From an uncultured Eubacteriales bacterium (GTDB lineage Bacteria; Bacillota; Clostridia; Tissierellales; Peptoniphilaceae): DNA of 64,000 bases. Position numbers and translations under genes: made by a program. The stretch is from NCBI GenBank assembly GCA_900539225.1, contig UQBO01000002.1:62001-126000 (forward strand). The letters run 5' to 3'. Below are positions 48,957 through 57,870 of this stretch, piece by piece. The notes beneath the pieces were generated by a model. The model saw only the letters and a list, made by a program, of their open reading frames with translations, did not search any database and was not told the DNA's origin. How positions within the stretch are numbered: the first letter of the stretch is position 1; the number at the start of each line of letters is the position of its first letter.

Positions 48957-49538
48957 TTAATAATTTTCTACGAAGATTTCGAAGAAGTCCATTGGATGAT
49001 CACATGCAGGACATTTCTTTGGTGGTGTTTTGCCTTCATGTAGGTAACCACAGTTTAGACATTTCCAAATATAGACTTCATCTCTCTTAAATACTTTACC
49101 TGCTTCAATATTTTCAACAAGTTTTTTGTATCTATTATGATGAGCCATTTCAACTTCTGATATTTCTTGGAAAACTTTAGCTATTTCCGGGAAACCTTCC
49201 TTTTCTGCTTCTTTAGAAAAGTCTGGATAAAGTTTTGTTGCTTCAAAGTTTTCATCTTTTGCAGCTGCCTTTAAGTTTTCTAATGTTTTATCAAAAACTA
49301 CAGGGTATGTATTAGTTATTTTGATTTCTTCGCCTTGCATTTCATCCCTTAAGAATTTGTAGTATCTCTTAGCATGCTCAGCCTCATTTTGAGATGTTTC
49401 TTCAAAGATTTTTTGTATTTGTACATATCCATCTTCTTTGGCTTGTTTAGCATAGTAAGAATACCTCATTGATGCTTGGCATTCATTGATGAAAGCCTTC
49501 ATAAGATTGTTTGATGTTCTTGCGTCTTTTAATTTCAT
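48957..49538 (-). CDS. rbr: Rubrerythrin
   Basis: 193-residue peroxide-reducing di-iron protein of anaerobes. The ferritin-like domain (1-145) has the Glu ligands in Phe-Ile-Asn-Glu-Cys-Gln-Ala, Asn-Glu-Ala-Glu-His-Ala and Val-Glu-Met-Ala-His-His. The C-terminal rubredoxin-like centre has Cys-Leu-Asn-Cys-Gly and Cys-Pro-Ala-Cys (about 154-175). GGAGAGGTATT precedes the ATG. It has its own promoter. Oxygen defence fits a strict anaerobe. Confidence 0.96.
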   Translation of the reverse strand: MKLKDARTSNNLMKAFINECQASMRYSYYAKQAKEDGYVQIQKIFEETSQNEAEHAKRYYKFLRDEMQGEEIKITNTYPVVFDKTLENLKAAAKDENFEATKLYPDFSKEAEKEGFPEIAKVFQEISEVEMAHHNRYKKLVENIEAGKVFKRDEVYIWKCLNCGYLHEGKTPPKKCPACDHPMDFFEIFVENY

Positions 49539-49586
49539 AATACCTCTCCTTTCAATATTGTTAATTAAAGTACTTTATGTAAATAT

Positions 49587-49615
49587 ATTATATATCAAAT
49601 AAATTTTTTTGTAAA
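49587..49615 (-). promoter_or_regulatory. Promoter of the rubrerythrin gene
   Basis: Read on the minus strand: TTTACA (49615-49610), 17-base spacer, TATAAT (49592-49587), about 49 bases before the start. A PerR-type operator was looked for by eye but not confirmed. Confidence 0.7.
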
Positions 49616-49670
49616 GAAAATCTTATGGGTGAATCCATATAAATATTATAGTAAATAGACATAAAAATGC

Positions 49671-49699
49671 TTGAACTAAAGCGGTTCTTGTGGTACAAT
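49671..49699 (+). promoter_or_regulatory. Promoter of the YitT-family gene
   Basis: TTGAAC (49671-49676), 17-base spacer, TACAAT (49694-49699), in the divergent gap from rubrerythrin. Confidence 0.78.
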
Positions 49700-49755
49700 T
49701 AAGTTTGTATTTGGTAAATTTATTATAGAAAATATTTATAGAAAAGGGGTAAACT

Positions 49756-50649
49756 ATGAACATAACTAATGAAGTACAAAATTTAAAGAAGGATAAGATA
49801 AAACACAAATATAATTGGAAAGAGATTGCACTTATCATCATAGGCATAACGCTTGTTGCCAGTGCTATACATTTCTTCTTGGTTCCATCTAATTTAACAT
49901 CTGGAGGCGCATCAGGTATCGCTATCGTCCTAAGTCACTATATACCACTAGGCGTTGGACCACTATTTATCCTAGTTAACATCGTTCTATTTATTATGGG
50001 CTTCATATTTATAGGTAAGGACTTCGGTACGAGGACTATAGTCGTGACACTTGCTTTATCTGGCTTAGTATGGCTATTTGAAATTATATTTCCAAATCCG
50101 AAGCCGCTATCAGATGACTTGTTCTTGATAATAACTCTAGGCATGATAATACAAGGTATAGGCGTGGGTATGGTGCTTAATCAATATACATCGACAGGTG
50201 GAACAGATATCATCGCCAAGATTATGCAAAAGTATCTAGGTCTCGATTTAGGTATAGGATGCGTTATTGCAGACCTTGTTGTTAGTATATTTGCTGGATC
50301 TGCTTTTGGTATGAATATATTTTTATATTCTGTTATGGGCGTTATAATCAATGGCGCTGTTGTAAGCATCACTATAAGCGGTCTTAACACAAGTAAGCTT
50401 TGCTACATCAATACTAAAGAGGTCGACCTTGTATCAAAGTTTATCATAGAAGACCTTGATAGATCCGCAAACCTTATTCCGTATAAGGGCGCTTACTCAA
50501 AGAAGGATAACGTTTTGATTCAAACAGCAGTTTCGACTCGTGAGTACATTAGACTAAAGGAGTTCGTTAACGACGTAGATCCAACAGCTTTTGTAGTAAC
50601 AAGCAGCGCGAACGAAATACTTGGTGAAAAGTGGAGAAGATTTATATAA
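49756..50649 (+). CDS. YitT-family membrane protein (DUF161 + DUF2179)
   Basis: 297 residues. Five to six membrane helices (about 24-205) include the family's Phe-Phe-Leu-Val-Pro-Ser-Asn-Leu-Thr-Ser-Gly-Gly-Ala-Ser-Gly-Ile and Thr-Ser-Thr-Gly-Gly-Thr-Asp-Ile. The C-terminal cytosolic DUF2179 domain (about 220-295) ends in Val-Thr-Ser-Ser-Ala-Asn-Glu-Ile-Leu-Gly. Function is not established; transport or signalling is assumed. AAAAGGGGTAAACT precedes the ATG. It is monocistronic with its own terminator. Confidence 0.88.
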   Translation: MNITNEVQNLKKDKIKHKYNWKEIALIIIGITLVASAIHFFLVPSNLTSGGASGIAIVLSHYIPLGVGPLFILVNIVLFIMGFIFIGKDFGTRTIVVTLALSGLVWLFEIIFPNPKPLSDDLFLIITLGMIIQGIGVGMVLNQYTSTGGTDIIAKIMQKYLGLDLGIGCVIADLVVSIFAGSAFGMNIFLYSVMGVIINGAVVSITISGLNTSKLCYINTKEVDLVSKFIIEDLDRSANLIPYKGAYSKKDNVLIQTAVSTREYIRLKEFVNDVDPTAFVVTSSANEILGEKWRRFI

Positions 50650-50666
50650 GTAAATATCATATTAAG

Positions 50667-50696
50667 ACTGAGCTAGTAGATAGTTCAGTTTTTTTA
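50667..50696 (+). terminator. Intrinsic terminator after the YitT gene
   Basis: ACTGAGCTA pairs with TAGTTCAGT (9 bp, one G/T) over a 5-base loop, then a seven-base T-run. Confidence 0.85.
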
Positions 50697-50774
50697 TGCT
50701 ATAATATAAATAATGTCAATAGTAAAGGGGCTTAGTATAGACTAATCTTTAATAGTAAAAGCTCGATTATATGA

Positions 50775-50780
50775 TATAAT
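50775..50780 (+). promoter_or_regulatory. -10 element before the 50807 operon
   Basis: Perfect TATAAT, 27 bases ahead of the ATG; the -35 is weak (ATAGTA at 17-base spacing). Confidence 0.4.
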
Positions 50781-50806
50781 AATAATGATATTGTGAGGAG
50801 ATAAAT

Positions 50807-51331
50807 ATGCAGACAAAAGATTGCATTGAAAAATATAAAAAAGAATTTGAAGAAGAGATAAGATCTTTGTTTTGGAAAAGCGATGGATCTTTGAAGACAA
50901 AGATATATGGCAAGGTCAAAGAAGAGGCACTTGACGAGATAGTAAACGATGTCTTCGTATATAATGATGATTTACTTAAGTCACTAAACCTAAGTACGGC
51001 TAAGATAAGCGTCTACTTAGAGACAAAATATAAAGCAGTTGATTTTAGGAGCTTTGTTGCACCGCTATCGAGGATACTTTTACCCGTGGCGATATCGTTT
51101 GTGACATTCTTCTTAAGTGCGAAGTCCCTAAAGTACTTTGACATCGAAAAGATATTTGGCGTTACATTAAAAACCTTTTTCGCCTTCGCTTTAAGTGCCT
51201 TGGTCATAGCCATGCTATTTAGCATTTACTACACAAAAGTAAACGAGAAGAAGCTCTATGCCATATACATAAGAGATAGACTTAATTTTGAAATCAATAG
51301 GCTCATTGTCCAAGAGAAAGCTGAGGTTTAG
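50807..51331 (+). CDS. Two-span membrane protein of unknown function
   Basis: 174 residues. The cytosolic N-terminal half (1-80) is charged and helical; two membrane helices (about 88-105 and 120-142) and a short charged tail follow. No family recognised. GTGAGGAG precedes the ATG. The next gene starts 1 base after its stop, and the following genes up to 54167 are all closely spaced, so it is the first gene of a four-gene unit. Confidence 0.6.
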   Translation: MQTKDCIEKYKKEFEEEIRSLFWKSDGSLKTKIYGKVKEEALDEIVNDVFVYNDDLLKSLNLSTAKISVYLETKYKAVDFRSFVAPLSRILLPVAISFVTFFLSAKSLKYFDIEKIFGVTLKTFFAFALSALVIAMLFSIYYTKVNEKKLYAIYIRDRLNFEINRLIVQEKAEV

Positions 51332-51332
51332 T

Positions 51333-51893
51333 ATGGCTTTATTTGTAATTATATTTGCCGTTCTTATCTCATTAATCAATGGCGGACGCATAAAAAATTT
51401 ATTTAAGATGAACTTAAGATATACATGGTTCTTAGTAATAACAGCGCTATTAAATATAGCGGTACTTTTATGCATCACAAGATTTAATCTTGCTCATAGA
51501 CGCGAGCTGATGATGGTTTACCCATATCTTAATCTATTTACATTTTTTGTGATGATATTCTTTTCTATTGCAAATAACAAGTACTTCGCCTTTAACATCA
51601 TTGCCATAGGCCTTGCTTTAAACCTTATGGTTATGATTAATTACGCTGGCTTTATGCCAGTTCTTAAAGAAGCGCTTGTATATAACGGCTCAGTTCATGA
51701 GCTAGCTGCTTTAGAGAAGTCGCTTTCAATGACACATACGCTTCTAGTGAGCGGCAAGACTTTCAATGTACTGGCGGACACTATCCCTATAGGCAAGTTC
51801 ACTAGTTTTAGCACTGTTATTAGCGTAGGCGATATATTTTTATCACTTGGTTTGTTCATGCTTGTGGAAGACGTAATGAAGAGGAGGTCATGA
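51333..51893 (+). CDS. DUF5317-like integral membrane protein
   Basis: 186 residues with about five to six hydrophobic helices. The N-terminus Ile-Ser-Leu-Ile-Asn-Gly-Gly-Arg-Ile-Lys-Asn-Leu and the segment Gly-x-x-Leu-Asn-x-x-Val-Met-Ile-Asn-Tyr-Ala-Gly-Phe-Met-Pro-Val match the DUF5317 pattern, as does the C-terminal Pro-Ile-Gly-Lys-Phe...Ser-Val-Gly-Asp. I chose the ATG at 51333; a longer frame runs back through the preceding gene. TGAGGT is the ribosome site. Function is unknown. Confidence 0.72.
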   Translation: MALFVIIFAVLISLINGGRIKNLFKMNLRYTWFLVITALLNIAVLLCITRFNLAHRRELMMVYPYLNLFTFFVMIFFSIANNKYFAFNIIAIGLALNLMVMINYAGFMPVLKEALVYNGSVHELAALEKSLSMTHTLLVSGKTFNVLADTIPIGKFTSFSTVISVGDIFLSLGLFMLVEDVMKRRS

Positions 51894-51894
51894 T

Positions 51895-53088
51895 ATGATA
51901 TTTAAAAATATAGTACTAGGTCTTCTTTGTATTGCAAATTTATTATTCGGTCCGACAAAGGATATAGATGTAAATAATATATTAAAGGAAAGTATCAATA
52001 CTTTTACTTATAAAATAGAGTTAGAAGCAAGACAGGACGCGCTCGAAAAGTATAGAGCCGAGCTTGAAAAGCTTAGAAAAAGCAGAGTGAGGATATTCGC
52101 TGCTGGCGACTTTATGACACACGGACCGCAATTAAAAGGAGCAAAGTACAACGACGGATACAAATTTGATGAATATTTTAAGTATTTGCCATTCTTTAAA
52201 GAAGCAGATCTTGCTATGATTAATTACGAGACAACTGTTTCCCACAACGGTCAATACACTGGCTATCCAACGTTTTCTTCGCCTGAATCGTCTGTTGAAG
52301 CTATTAAAAACAGCGGCTTTGACGTGATTGCGACTGCGAATAACCACGCCTTTGATAAGGGCTTCAAGGGTATAGATAAGACGATAGACACAATTAAGAG
52401 CTATGGCATGGACAATGTCGGCACATATAAAGACGCAAATAACATGCCGCTTATTAAGGAAGTAAATGGTATTAAGTTTGGCATATCGGCCTACACTTAT
52501 TCCATCAACGGTTTTGATAGCCGTGTGAAGGGTACTGACAAGGCTTATGCGGTAAACTTCATCGATATGGACAAGATTAAAAAAGATGTCGAATATATGG
52601 ATGCAAATGATGTTGATGTGAAGCTTGTTTACATGCACTGGGGCGTTGAGTACCAGCTAAAGCCAAACAAGGCACAAGAAAATACTGCGAAGAAACTTAA
52701 TGAGCTAGGCGTAGACATAATCTTAGGCTCGCATCCACACGTTATACAAAAGTGCGATGTGATTGAATCGGGTGGCAAGAAGACTTATGTTTGCTACTCC
52801 ATGGGCAATTTTGTCTCAAATCAAAGACGTGAGTTTATGCCAAATCGCTATAGCGAGAATGAATTAATGATGGAGGTCATCTTACAAAAGACGCCAAATG
52901 GCGTAGTTGTAGAGAAGTTCGAAGCGCATCCACTTTGGGTTGACAAATACAGGACTAGTGGCAGAGACCATTACAATGTTATACCTGTTAGAGAAGCTCT
53001 TGACGGAAGCATAAAAGTTGAAAGAATCAATCAGATTAAAAATAAATTATTACAAAGCTTAGAAGATTTTAACAGTATATACAAATAG
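51895..53088 (+). CDS. CapA-family metallophosphatase-like protein
   Basis: 397 residues. A hydrophobic N-terminus (about 1-20) is a signal or anchor. The CapA/PGA_cap fold starts at residue about 67: Ala-Ala-Gly-Asp-Phe-Met-Thr-His-Gly, then Ile-Asn-Tyr-Glu-Thr-Thr-Val, Thr-Ala-Asn-Asn-His-Ala-Phe-Asp, His-Trp-Gly-Val-Glu-Tyr and Gly-Ser-His-Pro-His-Val, which together carry the metal ligands. CapA takes part in poly-gamma-glutamate export, but no capB/C is nearby, so the substrate is open. AGGAGGTCATGAT precedes the start. The next gene follows after 11 bases. Confidence 0.88.
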   Translation: MIFKNIVLGLLCIANLLFGPTKDIDVNNILKESINTFTYKIELEARQDALEKYRAELEKLRKSRVRIFAAGDFMTHGPQLKGAKYNDGYKFDEYFKYLPFFKEADLAMINYETTVSHNGQYTGYPTFSSPESSVEAIKNSGFDVIATANNHAFDKGFKGIDKTIDTIKSYGMDNVGTYKDANNMPLIKEVNGIKFGISAYTYSINGFDSRVKGTDKAYAVNFIDMDKIKKDVEYMDANDVDVKLVYMHWGVEYQLKPNKAQENTAKKLNELGVDIILGSHPHVIQKCDVIESGGKKTYVCYSMGNFVSNQRREFMPNRYSENELMMEVILQKTPNGVVVEKFEAHPLWVDKYRTSGRDHYNVIPVREALDGSIKVERINQIKNKLLQSLEDFNSIYK

Positions 53089-53099
53089 GAGATGGTTAA

Positions 53100-54167
53100 A
53101 TGTATTTTGAAGACGAAATGACACCAAAAGAAAGGATGACTGCCTTTTCAAAGGGCGAAGCTATTGACAGATTACCTATAGTGCCAGATATGGGGGTAAC
53201 TATGGCATGGTATATAGGTAAAAAGACAAACGATTATTACACATCATCTGATGTAATTACAGAGACTGAAATTGCTCTATTCAATCGCTTTCACCATGAC
53301 AATATCTGTGTGTCAACAACACTTAGAGGCATGGCTGAAGCCATGGGCTCAGTAATGAACTACCCTGATGACAATATCTCAAACTTAAGAGAGCCGGTTG
53401 TTAAGACAGAAGAAGATATCGATAAGCTTGAGCTTGTTGATCCATGGAAGGATGGTCATCTACACGTACTTCTTGAAGCACTTGAAAAGATCAGAGACGA
53501 ACTAGGAGATGTAGCAGACATAGGTGCATCAATGACTGCGCCATTTACAGTAGCAGCATCAGTACTAGGCACTGAGAACATGCTTAGATGGATAGTTAAG
53601 AAGAAAGATGCTTTTCACAGACTTATGGATATAATCACAAGAAATAATACTGAGTACATCAAAGCAATTGGCAAGATTGGTTTCGGAACAGGTTTCTGTG
53701 ACCCAGTATCATCGACATCCATGATTAGACCTGCTCAATACAGAGAATTTTCTCTACCATACTTCAAAAGAAACGTTGAAGACGTTAAAAAATACTGCGG
53801 CGGCGCTCCAACAATTCATATTTGTGGTAAATCAAAAGATATCTGGGAAGATGTTGTTAGCGCAGGCGTAGGTAACTTCTCTATAGATAACTGCGAAGAC
53901 CTCGCAGAAGCGAAAGAAATCATGGGCGACAAGGTAGTTATCACAGGTAACGTGCCACCAGTTGATGCGATTTACTTAGGTAATGACGATATAATTAAAG
54001 AAGAAGTAAAGAAATGTGTGTCAAAGGCGTGGGACTCACCAAGTGGCTTCATCCTATGTACTGGCTGCCAAATTCCAAAGAACAGCCCAATCGAAAATAT
54101 CGATTCATTTATGAAGTGGGGCAGATACTACGGCAAGATGCCTATAGATACATCGAAGTTCAATTAG
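53100..54167 (+). CDS. MtaA/CmuA-type (UroD-fold) corrinoid methyltransferase
   Basis: 355 residues of the uroporphyrinogen-decarboxylase fold. Zinc ligands typical of cobamide:thiol methyltransferases are present: His240-x-Cys242 (in Ile-His-Ile-Cys-Gly) and Cys320/Cys323 near the end; true HemE has different residues there. It should move a methyl group to or from a corrinoid protein. It stands at the end of the 50807 unit but only 4.7 kb of related genes follow, separated by a terminator. Substrate unknown. GAGATGGTTAA precedes the ATG. Confidence 0.8.
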   Translation: MYFEDEMTPKERMTAFSKGEAIDRLPIVPDMGVTMAWYIGKKTNDYYTSSDVITETEIALFNRFHHDNICVSTTLRGMAEAMGSVMNYPDDNISNLREPVVKTEEDIDKLELVDPWKDGHLHVLLEALEKIRDELGDVADIGASMTAPFTVAASVLGTENMLRWIVKKKDAFHRLMDIITRNNTEYIKAIGKIGFGTGFCDPVSSTSMIRPAQYREFSLPYFKRNVEDVKKYCGGAPTIHICGKSKDIWEDVVSAGVGNFSIDNCEDLAEAKEIMGDKVVITGNVPPVDAIYLGNDDIIKEEVKKCVSKAWDSPSGFILCTGCQIPKNSPIENIDSFMKWGRYYGKMPIDTSKFN

Positions 54168-54216
54168 TATAATATTTTTTTATAGACTTACGGAAATAGT
54201 AATATATTTTTTAATT

Positions 54217-54252
54217 AATGTGCGTGTAGCTAAGCTATATGCACATTTTTTA
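54217..54252 (+). terminator. Intrinsic terminator after the first MtaA-like gene
   Basis: AATGTGCGTGTAGC pairs with GCTATATGCACATT (14 bp, two G/T pairs) over a TAA loop, followed by TTTTTTA. Confidence 0.88.
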
Positions 54253-54289
54253 TTTATAAATTCTATGAATACCAACTGAGTCATGCTAT

Positions 54290-54318
54290 TTGCTTAAGTC
54301 TCACAAGTATTATATAAT
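54290..54318 (+). promoter_or_regulatory. Promoter of the corrinoid cluster
   Basis: TTGCTT (54290-54295), 17-base spacer, TATAAT (54313-54318). The -10 box covers an in-frame ATG (54317), so that ATG cannot be in the message. This points to the GTG at 54335 as the start of the first gene. Confidence 0.75.
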
Positions 54319-54334
54319 GAATGATGGTGAGAGC

Positions 54335-55156
54335 GTGAAAAAGATAGGAGACTTAAGAGTATACTCATGCACGGCGACTAACGAAAAAGAGTATACAGAT
54401 TTAAATTTGAATATTAAGGAAGAAGACTTATTTAATGATGCTGATCTATATAGAGAAGTGGCTCAAAGAATGAGCCTTGGTTTTTATACAGTTTTTTATC
54501 CAATCGTAGGCACTATGGAAGGTGAATTAGCTGGCATGATGCTTGACAAAAACGCTAATCTTAGAAGATTCATTGAGCTTGATGATATTGATGAACTATA
54601 CAATTTAAAGGATTTTGATTTTAATTTGGAGCACTTTACTTGTCTAGAAAAAGCTATGGCGGGAGAAGAGGCTCCTATTTGTTTTAAACTTAATGGCCTT
54701 TTGTCTTTCTTATCACAAGTGATTGATATATCAAAGTTTTTATTAGCATTTAGAAAGAAGCTTAATAAAGAAGAAATATATGCTTACTACAGAAGAAACG
54801 TTTTAGATCTATTACTAAAGCTGGATGAAGAAAAGGTCAAACTCATTAGTCTAGCTGATCCCATTTTAAGTGTTGAGACAGTTGGGCCGAAGCTTGTTAA
54901 AGAACTTGTTAACGACTTTTACTTCCCGCTTATCAATGATATATTAGAGTTTACAAATTTTAAAGTGCATTTATGTCCGAAATTAGGCTTTGCCTTGTCG
55001 GACCTAGGACTATTTAATGAAATCAAAGTAGAGACAGATGAGATGAGCTATCAAGAAGCGCTGATAAATTCATCTTACAGACTCTTTACGAATAGATGTT
55101 ATATGATTCAAGGCAATGTGAAATTTATCACAGTATTAGGGGGGAACTATGAATAA
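54335..55156 (+). CDS. Shortened UroD/MtaA-like protein of the corrinoid cluster
   Basis: 273 residues from the GTG at 54335 (GGTGAGAG upstream), chosen because the promoter overlaps every earlier start. It looks like a diverged UroD-fold protein: Gly-Thr-Met-Glu-Gly-Glu-Leu near residue 50, Ile-Ser-Leu-Ala-Asp-Pro-Ile-Leu and Val-His-Leu-Cys-Pro-Lys where MtaA has His-x-Cys. The last ~60 residues with the final zinc Cys are missing. It may be a scaffold, a regulator, or a methyltransferase subunit. Family membership is an inference; it overlaps the next gene by 8 bases. Confidence 0.6.
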   Translation: MKKIGDLRVYSCTATNEKEYTDLNLNIKEEDLFNDADLYREVAQRMSLGFYTVFYPIVGTMEGELAGMMLDKNANLRRFIELDDIDELYNLKDFDFNLEHFTCLEKAMAGEEAPICFKLNGLLSFLSQVIDISKFLLAFRKKLNKEEIYAYYRRNVLDLLLKLDEEKVKLISLADPILSVETVGPKLVKELVNDFYFPLINDILEFTNFKVHLCPKLGFALSDLGLFNEIKVETDEMSYQEALINSSYRLFTNRCYMIQGNVKFITVLGGNYE

Positions 55157-56150
55157 GAAGGAAAGACTATTAAAGATACTTAATGGCGAAAAGGCTGATA
55201 GACCAGCTGTTATTTGCCCAGGCGGTATGATGAATCCATGTGTTACTGAACTTATAGAGAAGCATGGAATTGATTTTGCAAAAGCAAATTCAGAAGCAGA
55301 AGAGATGGCAAAGCTATCAAAACTTGTTGTTGAAGAGAATCTCTTTGAGAACTATGCTGTGCCATTCTGCATGAGTGTTGAATCAGAGATGCTTGGCGCT
55401 AAATGCGTATACGGCACTAATGAAGAGGAAGCACACATCGTTGAGTACGCCATGGATAAGATTGATATAGATAAATTAAAAAGCGTCAAAGTTAAGTTTG
55501 ATAGAGAAGAAGCTTTACTGGGCGCGATAAAATTACTTAAGAACGATGAAATACCTGTTATTGGCAATATCACAGGACCATTCTCAGTTGCGACAAGCGT
55601 TGTCGATGCAAAGGAAGTATACGTTGGTCTTAAGAAGAACAAAGAAGCTTTTGAAGCCTATATGGATTATATTTCTGATCTGATAGCCGAGCTTGCGATT
55701 AAAGAAGTAGATGCAGGCGCCGACCTTATCGCAATCGCTGACCCAAGCGGTACGGCTGAGATACTTGGACCAAAGTACTTTGAAGAGTATCTAATTCATT
55801 ATGTTAACTACATCATTGACAAGATTAAGGCGCACAAGGACGTGCCTATCATCATACACATCTGCGGTGATATGAAGAGCGTTATAGATATCGTTGAAAA
55901 AATTCATGCAGATGCATATTCATTTGATGCGATAGTTAACTTAAAGAACGCTAAAAAACACATACACAAACCTGTCATGGGCAATGTGTCAACTTATCTA
56001 ATAGAAAATCAAAGACCAGAACAAATTTCAAAGGTCGCTAAAAATAGAGTCAAAGACGGCGTAGACATCATAGCTCCAGCTTGTGGACTAGGTATGGGCT
56101 CACCACTTGACAATGTAAAAGCAATACTAAAGGGAGTAGAAGATGCCTAA
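55149..56150 (+). CDS. MtaA/CmuA-type (UroD-fold) corrinoid methyltransferase
   Basis: 333 residues. The N-terminus Lys-Lys-Glu-Arg-Leu-Leu-Lys-Ile-Leu-Asn-Gly-Glu-Lys-Ala-Asp-Arg-Pro is the MtaA/CmuA start. Zinc ligands His237-x-Cys239 (Ile-His-Ile-Cys-Gly-Asp) and Cys312 (Pro-Ala-Cys-Gly-Leu-Gly) are complete, and Met-Gly-Asn-Val-Ser-Thr follows the usual position. It should transfer a methyl group between the cluster's B12 protein and a thiol or tetrahydrofolate. It overlaps its upstream neighbour by 8 bases and the activator gene by 8. Confidence 0.85.
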   Translation: MNKKERLLKILNGEKADRPAVICPGGMMNPCVTELIEKHGIDFAKANSEAEEMAKLSKLVVEENLFENYAVPFCMSVESEMLGAKCVYGTNEEEAHIVEYAMDKIDIDKLKSVKVKFDREEALLGAIKLLKNDEIPVIGNITGPFSVATSVVDAKEVYVGLKKNKEAFEAYMDYISDLIAELAIKEVDAGADLIAIADPSGTAEILGPKYFEEYLIHYVNYIIDKIKAHKDVPIIIHICGDMKSVIDIVEKIHADAYSFDAIVNLKNAKKHIHKPVMGNVSTYLIENQRPEQISKVAKNRVKDGVDIIAPACGLGMGSPLDNVKAILKGVEDA

Positions 56151-57861
56151 GATTCACATATTAAGTGATGACAATATAATTACAGCGAATGAGGGGAAAA
56201 TCCTTTTAGATGTATTAAGGGAGAACGGCTACTTTATTGAAGCGCCGTGCAATGGCATGGGCACTTGTAAAAAGTGTAAAGTAAAAATCATGGACGGAGC
56301 AAGTGAAGAGACAGTTCTTTCGTGTGAGTATAAGATTATTTCTGATATAAGCGTTGAATTCTTCGATGAGGGCAAGGCAGAAAACCTTCTCACATCAGAT
56401 ATAGATACTTTTGATGCGAGTGATTCAGTACTTACTATGAAGACCCATGTCTTTGAAGATAGTAGAGACACTGACACTTCATGGGAAGACGAGTACGAGA
56501 AAGTCTTTGGACAGATCTCCTTCAATGTTTTGAAAAATACAAATTTTTCAAAGGGCGAGAAGCACGCTATACACTTAAACGATGAAGTGATTGCTATACG
56601 CGATAAAGATGATGACAAGATATATGCCGCAGCTGTTGATATAGGCACTACAAGCGTTGCCATATCAGTTCTTGACATCACACATGGCAAAGTCATTGAA
56701 AGAGCATCCTTTGTCAATCCGCAAATAAGTTTTGGCCTTGACGTTTTATCAAGGATGAGCGCCGCCATCGACCTAAAGGAAAACCTTTATAAGATGCAAG
56801 AGCAAATCACAAAGGCTATAGAGGAAAATATATTAAAAATATTTAAAAAGTACAAGCTTGATATAGACAGCTTATATGAAATCATCTTCTCAGCTAATTC
56901 AGTTATGATGCATATACTTATGGGCGTCGACCCGACCAGCCTTGGCATAGCGCCATACAAGATAGTCAGCTACTTTAATTTTGAGATAGATGCAAAAGAG
57001 ATAGGCATGAAGCTTGGTAAGTACACTAAGGCCTTCACTATACCATCGATCTCGTCATATGTTGGCGCTGACATACTTAGCGGCGTTAATCATATCGATA
57101 TAGAAAATATTGATAAAAACATCATGTTTATAGATATAGGCACAAACACAGAGCTAGTGCTCAAGTATAAGGATAAGTACTACGCTAGTAGCTGCGCCGC
57201 TGGACCAGCACTTGAAGGCATGAACATAGAGTTCGGTTCGAGAGCCGAGCTTGGTGCTATTGAAAATGTTTTCTTTGACCTTGATAATGGTACGAAAAAC
57301 ATCGTCGTAATTGGTAAAGAAAAGGCAAAATCCATTTGCGGCTCTGGCGTTTTGGCCGTCATTCGTGAAGCCTTAAAGATAGGCCTCATCGATTACAGAG
57401 GAAGACTAGTAAAGCTAGAGGACCTTGCTGAAGATGACAAGCAAAGGTCATTCTTAAAGGATATCGATGGCAAGACCGTTATCGATTTAGGCGAAGTATA
57501 TATCACTAAAAAGGATATAAGAAACATTCAGCTATCGAAGAGCGCGATTATGTCAGGGATAGTTTTACTATTTAACAAGCTTGGTATGACGGCTGAGGAA
57601 GTTGATGACTTATACATCGCAGGCCAATTTGGCTATCACTTATCGAAGGACATGTTAGTAGATACGTATTTTATACCAAATATAGCGGAAGAAAAGATTT
57701 CTTATCTTAAAAATACATCGCTTGATGGCGCGATCAGCGTAGTATTATCAAAGAAGAAGAGGGAAAATCTTTTAAGTTTAAGCAAGAAGATAAAGTTTTT
57801 GGAGCTAAGTTATGATGAAAACTACCAAAAAGTCTTTATCGACTGCTCATATTTTAAATAG
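56143..57861 (+). CDS. Corrinoid reductive activator, RACE type (2Fe-2S + DUF4445 ASKHA)
   Basis: 572 residues. An N-terminal plant-type [2Fe-2S] domain has Cys36, Cys42, Cys45 and Cys61. After a linker (about 85-165) the DUF4445 ASKHA ATPase begins with Ala-Val-Asp-Ile-Gly-Thr-Thr-Ser-Val-Ala near residue 165 and contains Phe-Ile-Asp-Ile-Gly-Thr-Asn-Thr-Glu, Gly-Ser-Gly-Val and Tyr-Ile-Ala-Gly-Gln-Phe-Gly. Known RACE/RamA proteins reduce Co(II) corrinoids to Co(I) with ATP. Lying between the methyltransferase and the B12 protein, it fits this role directly. Confidence 0.9.
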   Translation: MPKIHILSDDNIITANEGKILLDVLRENGYFIEAPCNGMGTCKKCKVKIMDGASEETVLSCEYKIISDISVEFFDEGKAENLLTSDIDTFDASDSVLTMKTHVFEDSRDTDTSWEDEYEKVFGQISFNVLKNTNFSKGEKHAIHLNDEVIAIRDKDDDKIYAAAVDIGTTSVAISVLDITHGKVIERASFVNPQISFGLDVLSRMSAAIDLKENLYKMQEQITKAIEENILKIFKKYKLDIDSLYEIIFSANSVMMHILMGVDPTSLGIAPYKIVSYFNFEIDAKEIGMKLGKYTKAFTIPSISSYVGADILSGVNHIDIENIDKNIMFIDIGTNTELVLKYKDKYYASSCAAGPALEGMNIEFGSRAELGAIENVFFDLDNGTKNIVVIGKEKAKSICGSGVLAVIREALKIGLIDYRGRLVKLEDLAEDDKQRSFLKDIDGKTVIDLGEVYITKKDIRNIQLSKSAIMSGIVLLFNKLGMTAEEVDDLYIAGQFGYHLSKDMLVDTYFIPNIAEEKISYLKNTSLDGAISVVLSKKKRENLLSLSKKIKFLELSYDENYQKVFIDCSYFK

Positions 57862-57870
57862 GAGGCAAAT

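Noticed and set aside
51895..53088. Poly-gamma-glutamate capsule operon
   Set aside because: Only a CapA-like gene is present; capB and capC are missing nearby.
53100..56150. Haem biosynthesis (HemE) genes
   Set aside because: The zinc-binding His-x-Cys and late Cys residues and the B12/RACE neighbours indicate MtaA-type methyltransferases, not uroporphyrinogen decarboxylase.
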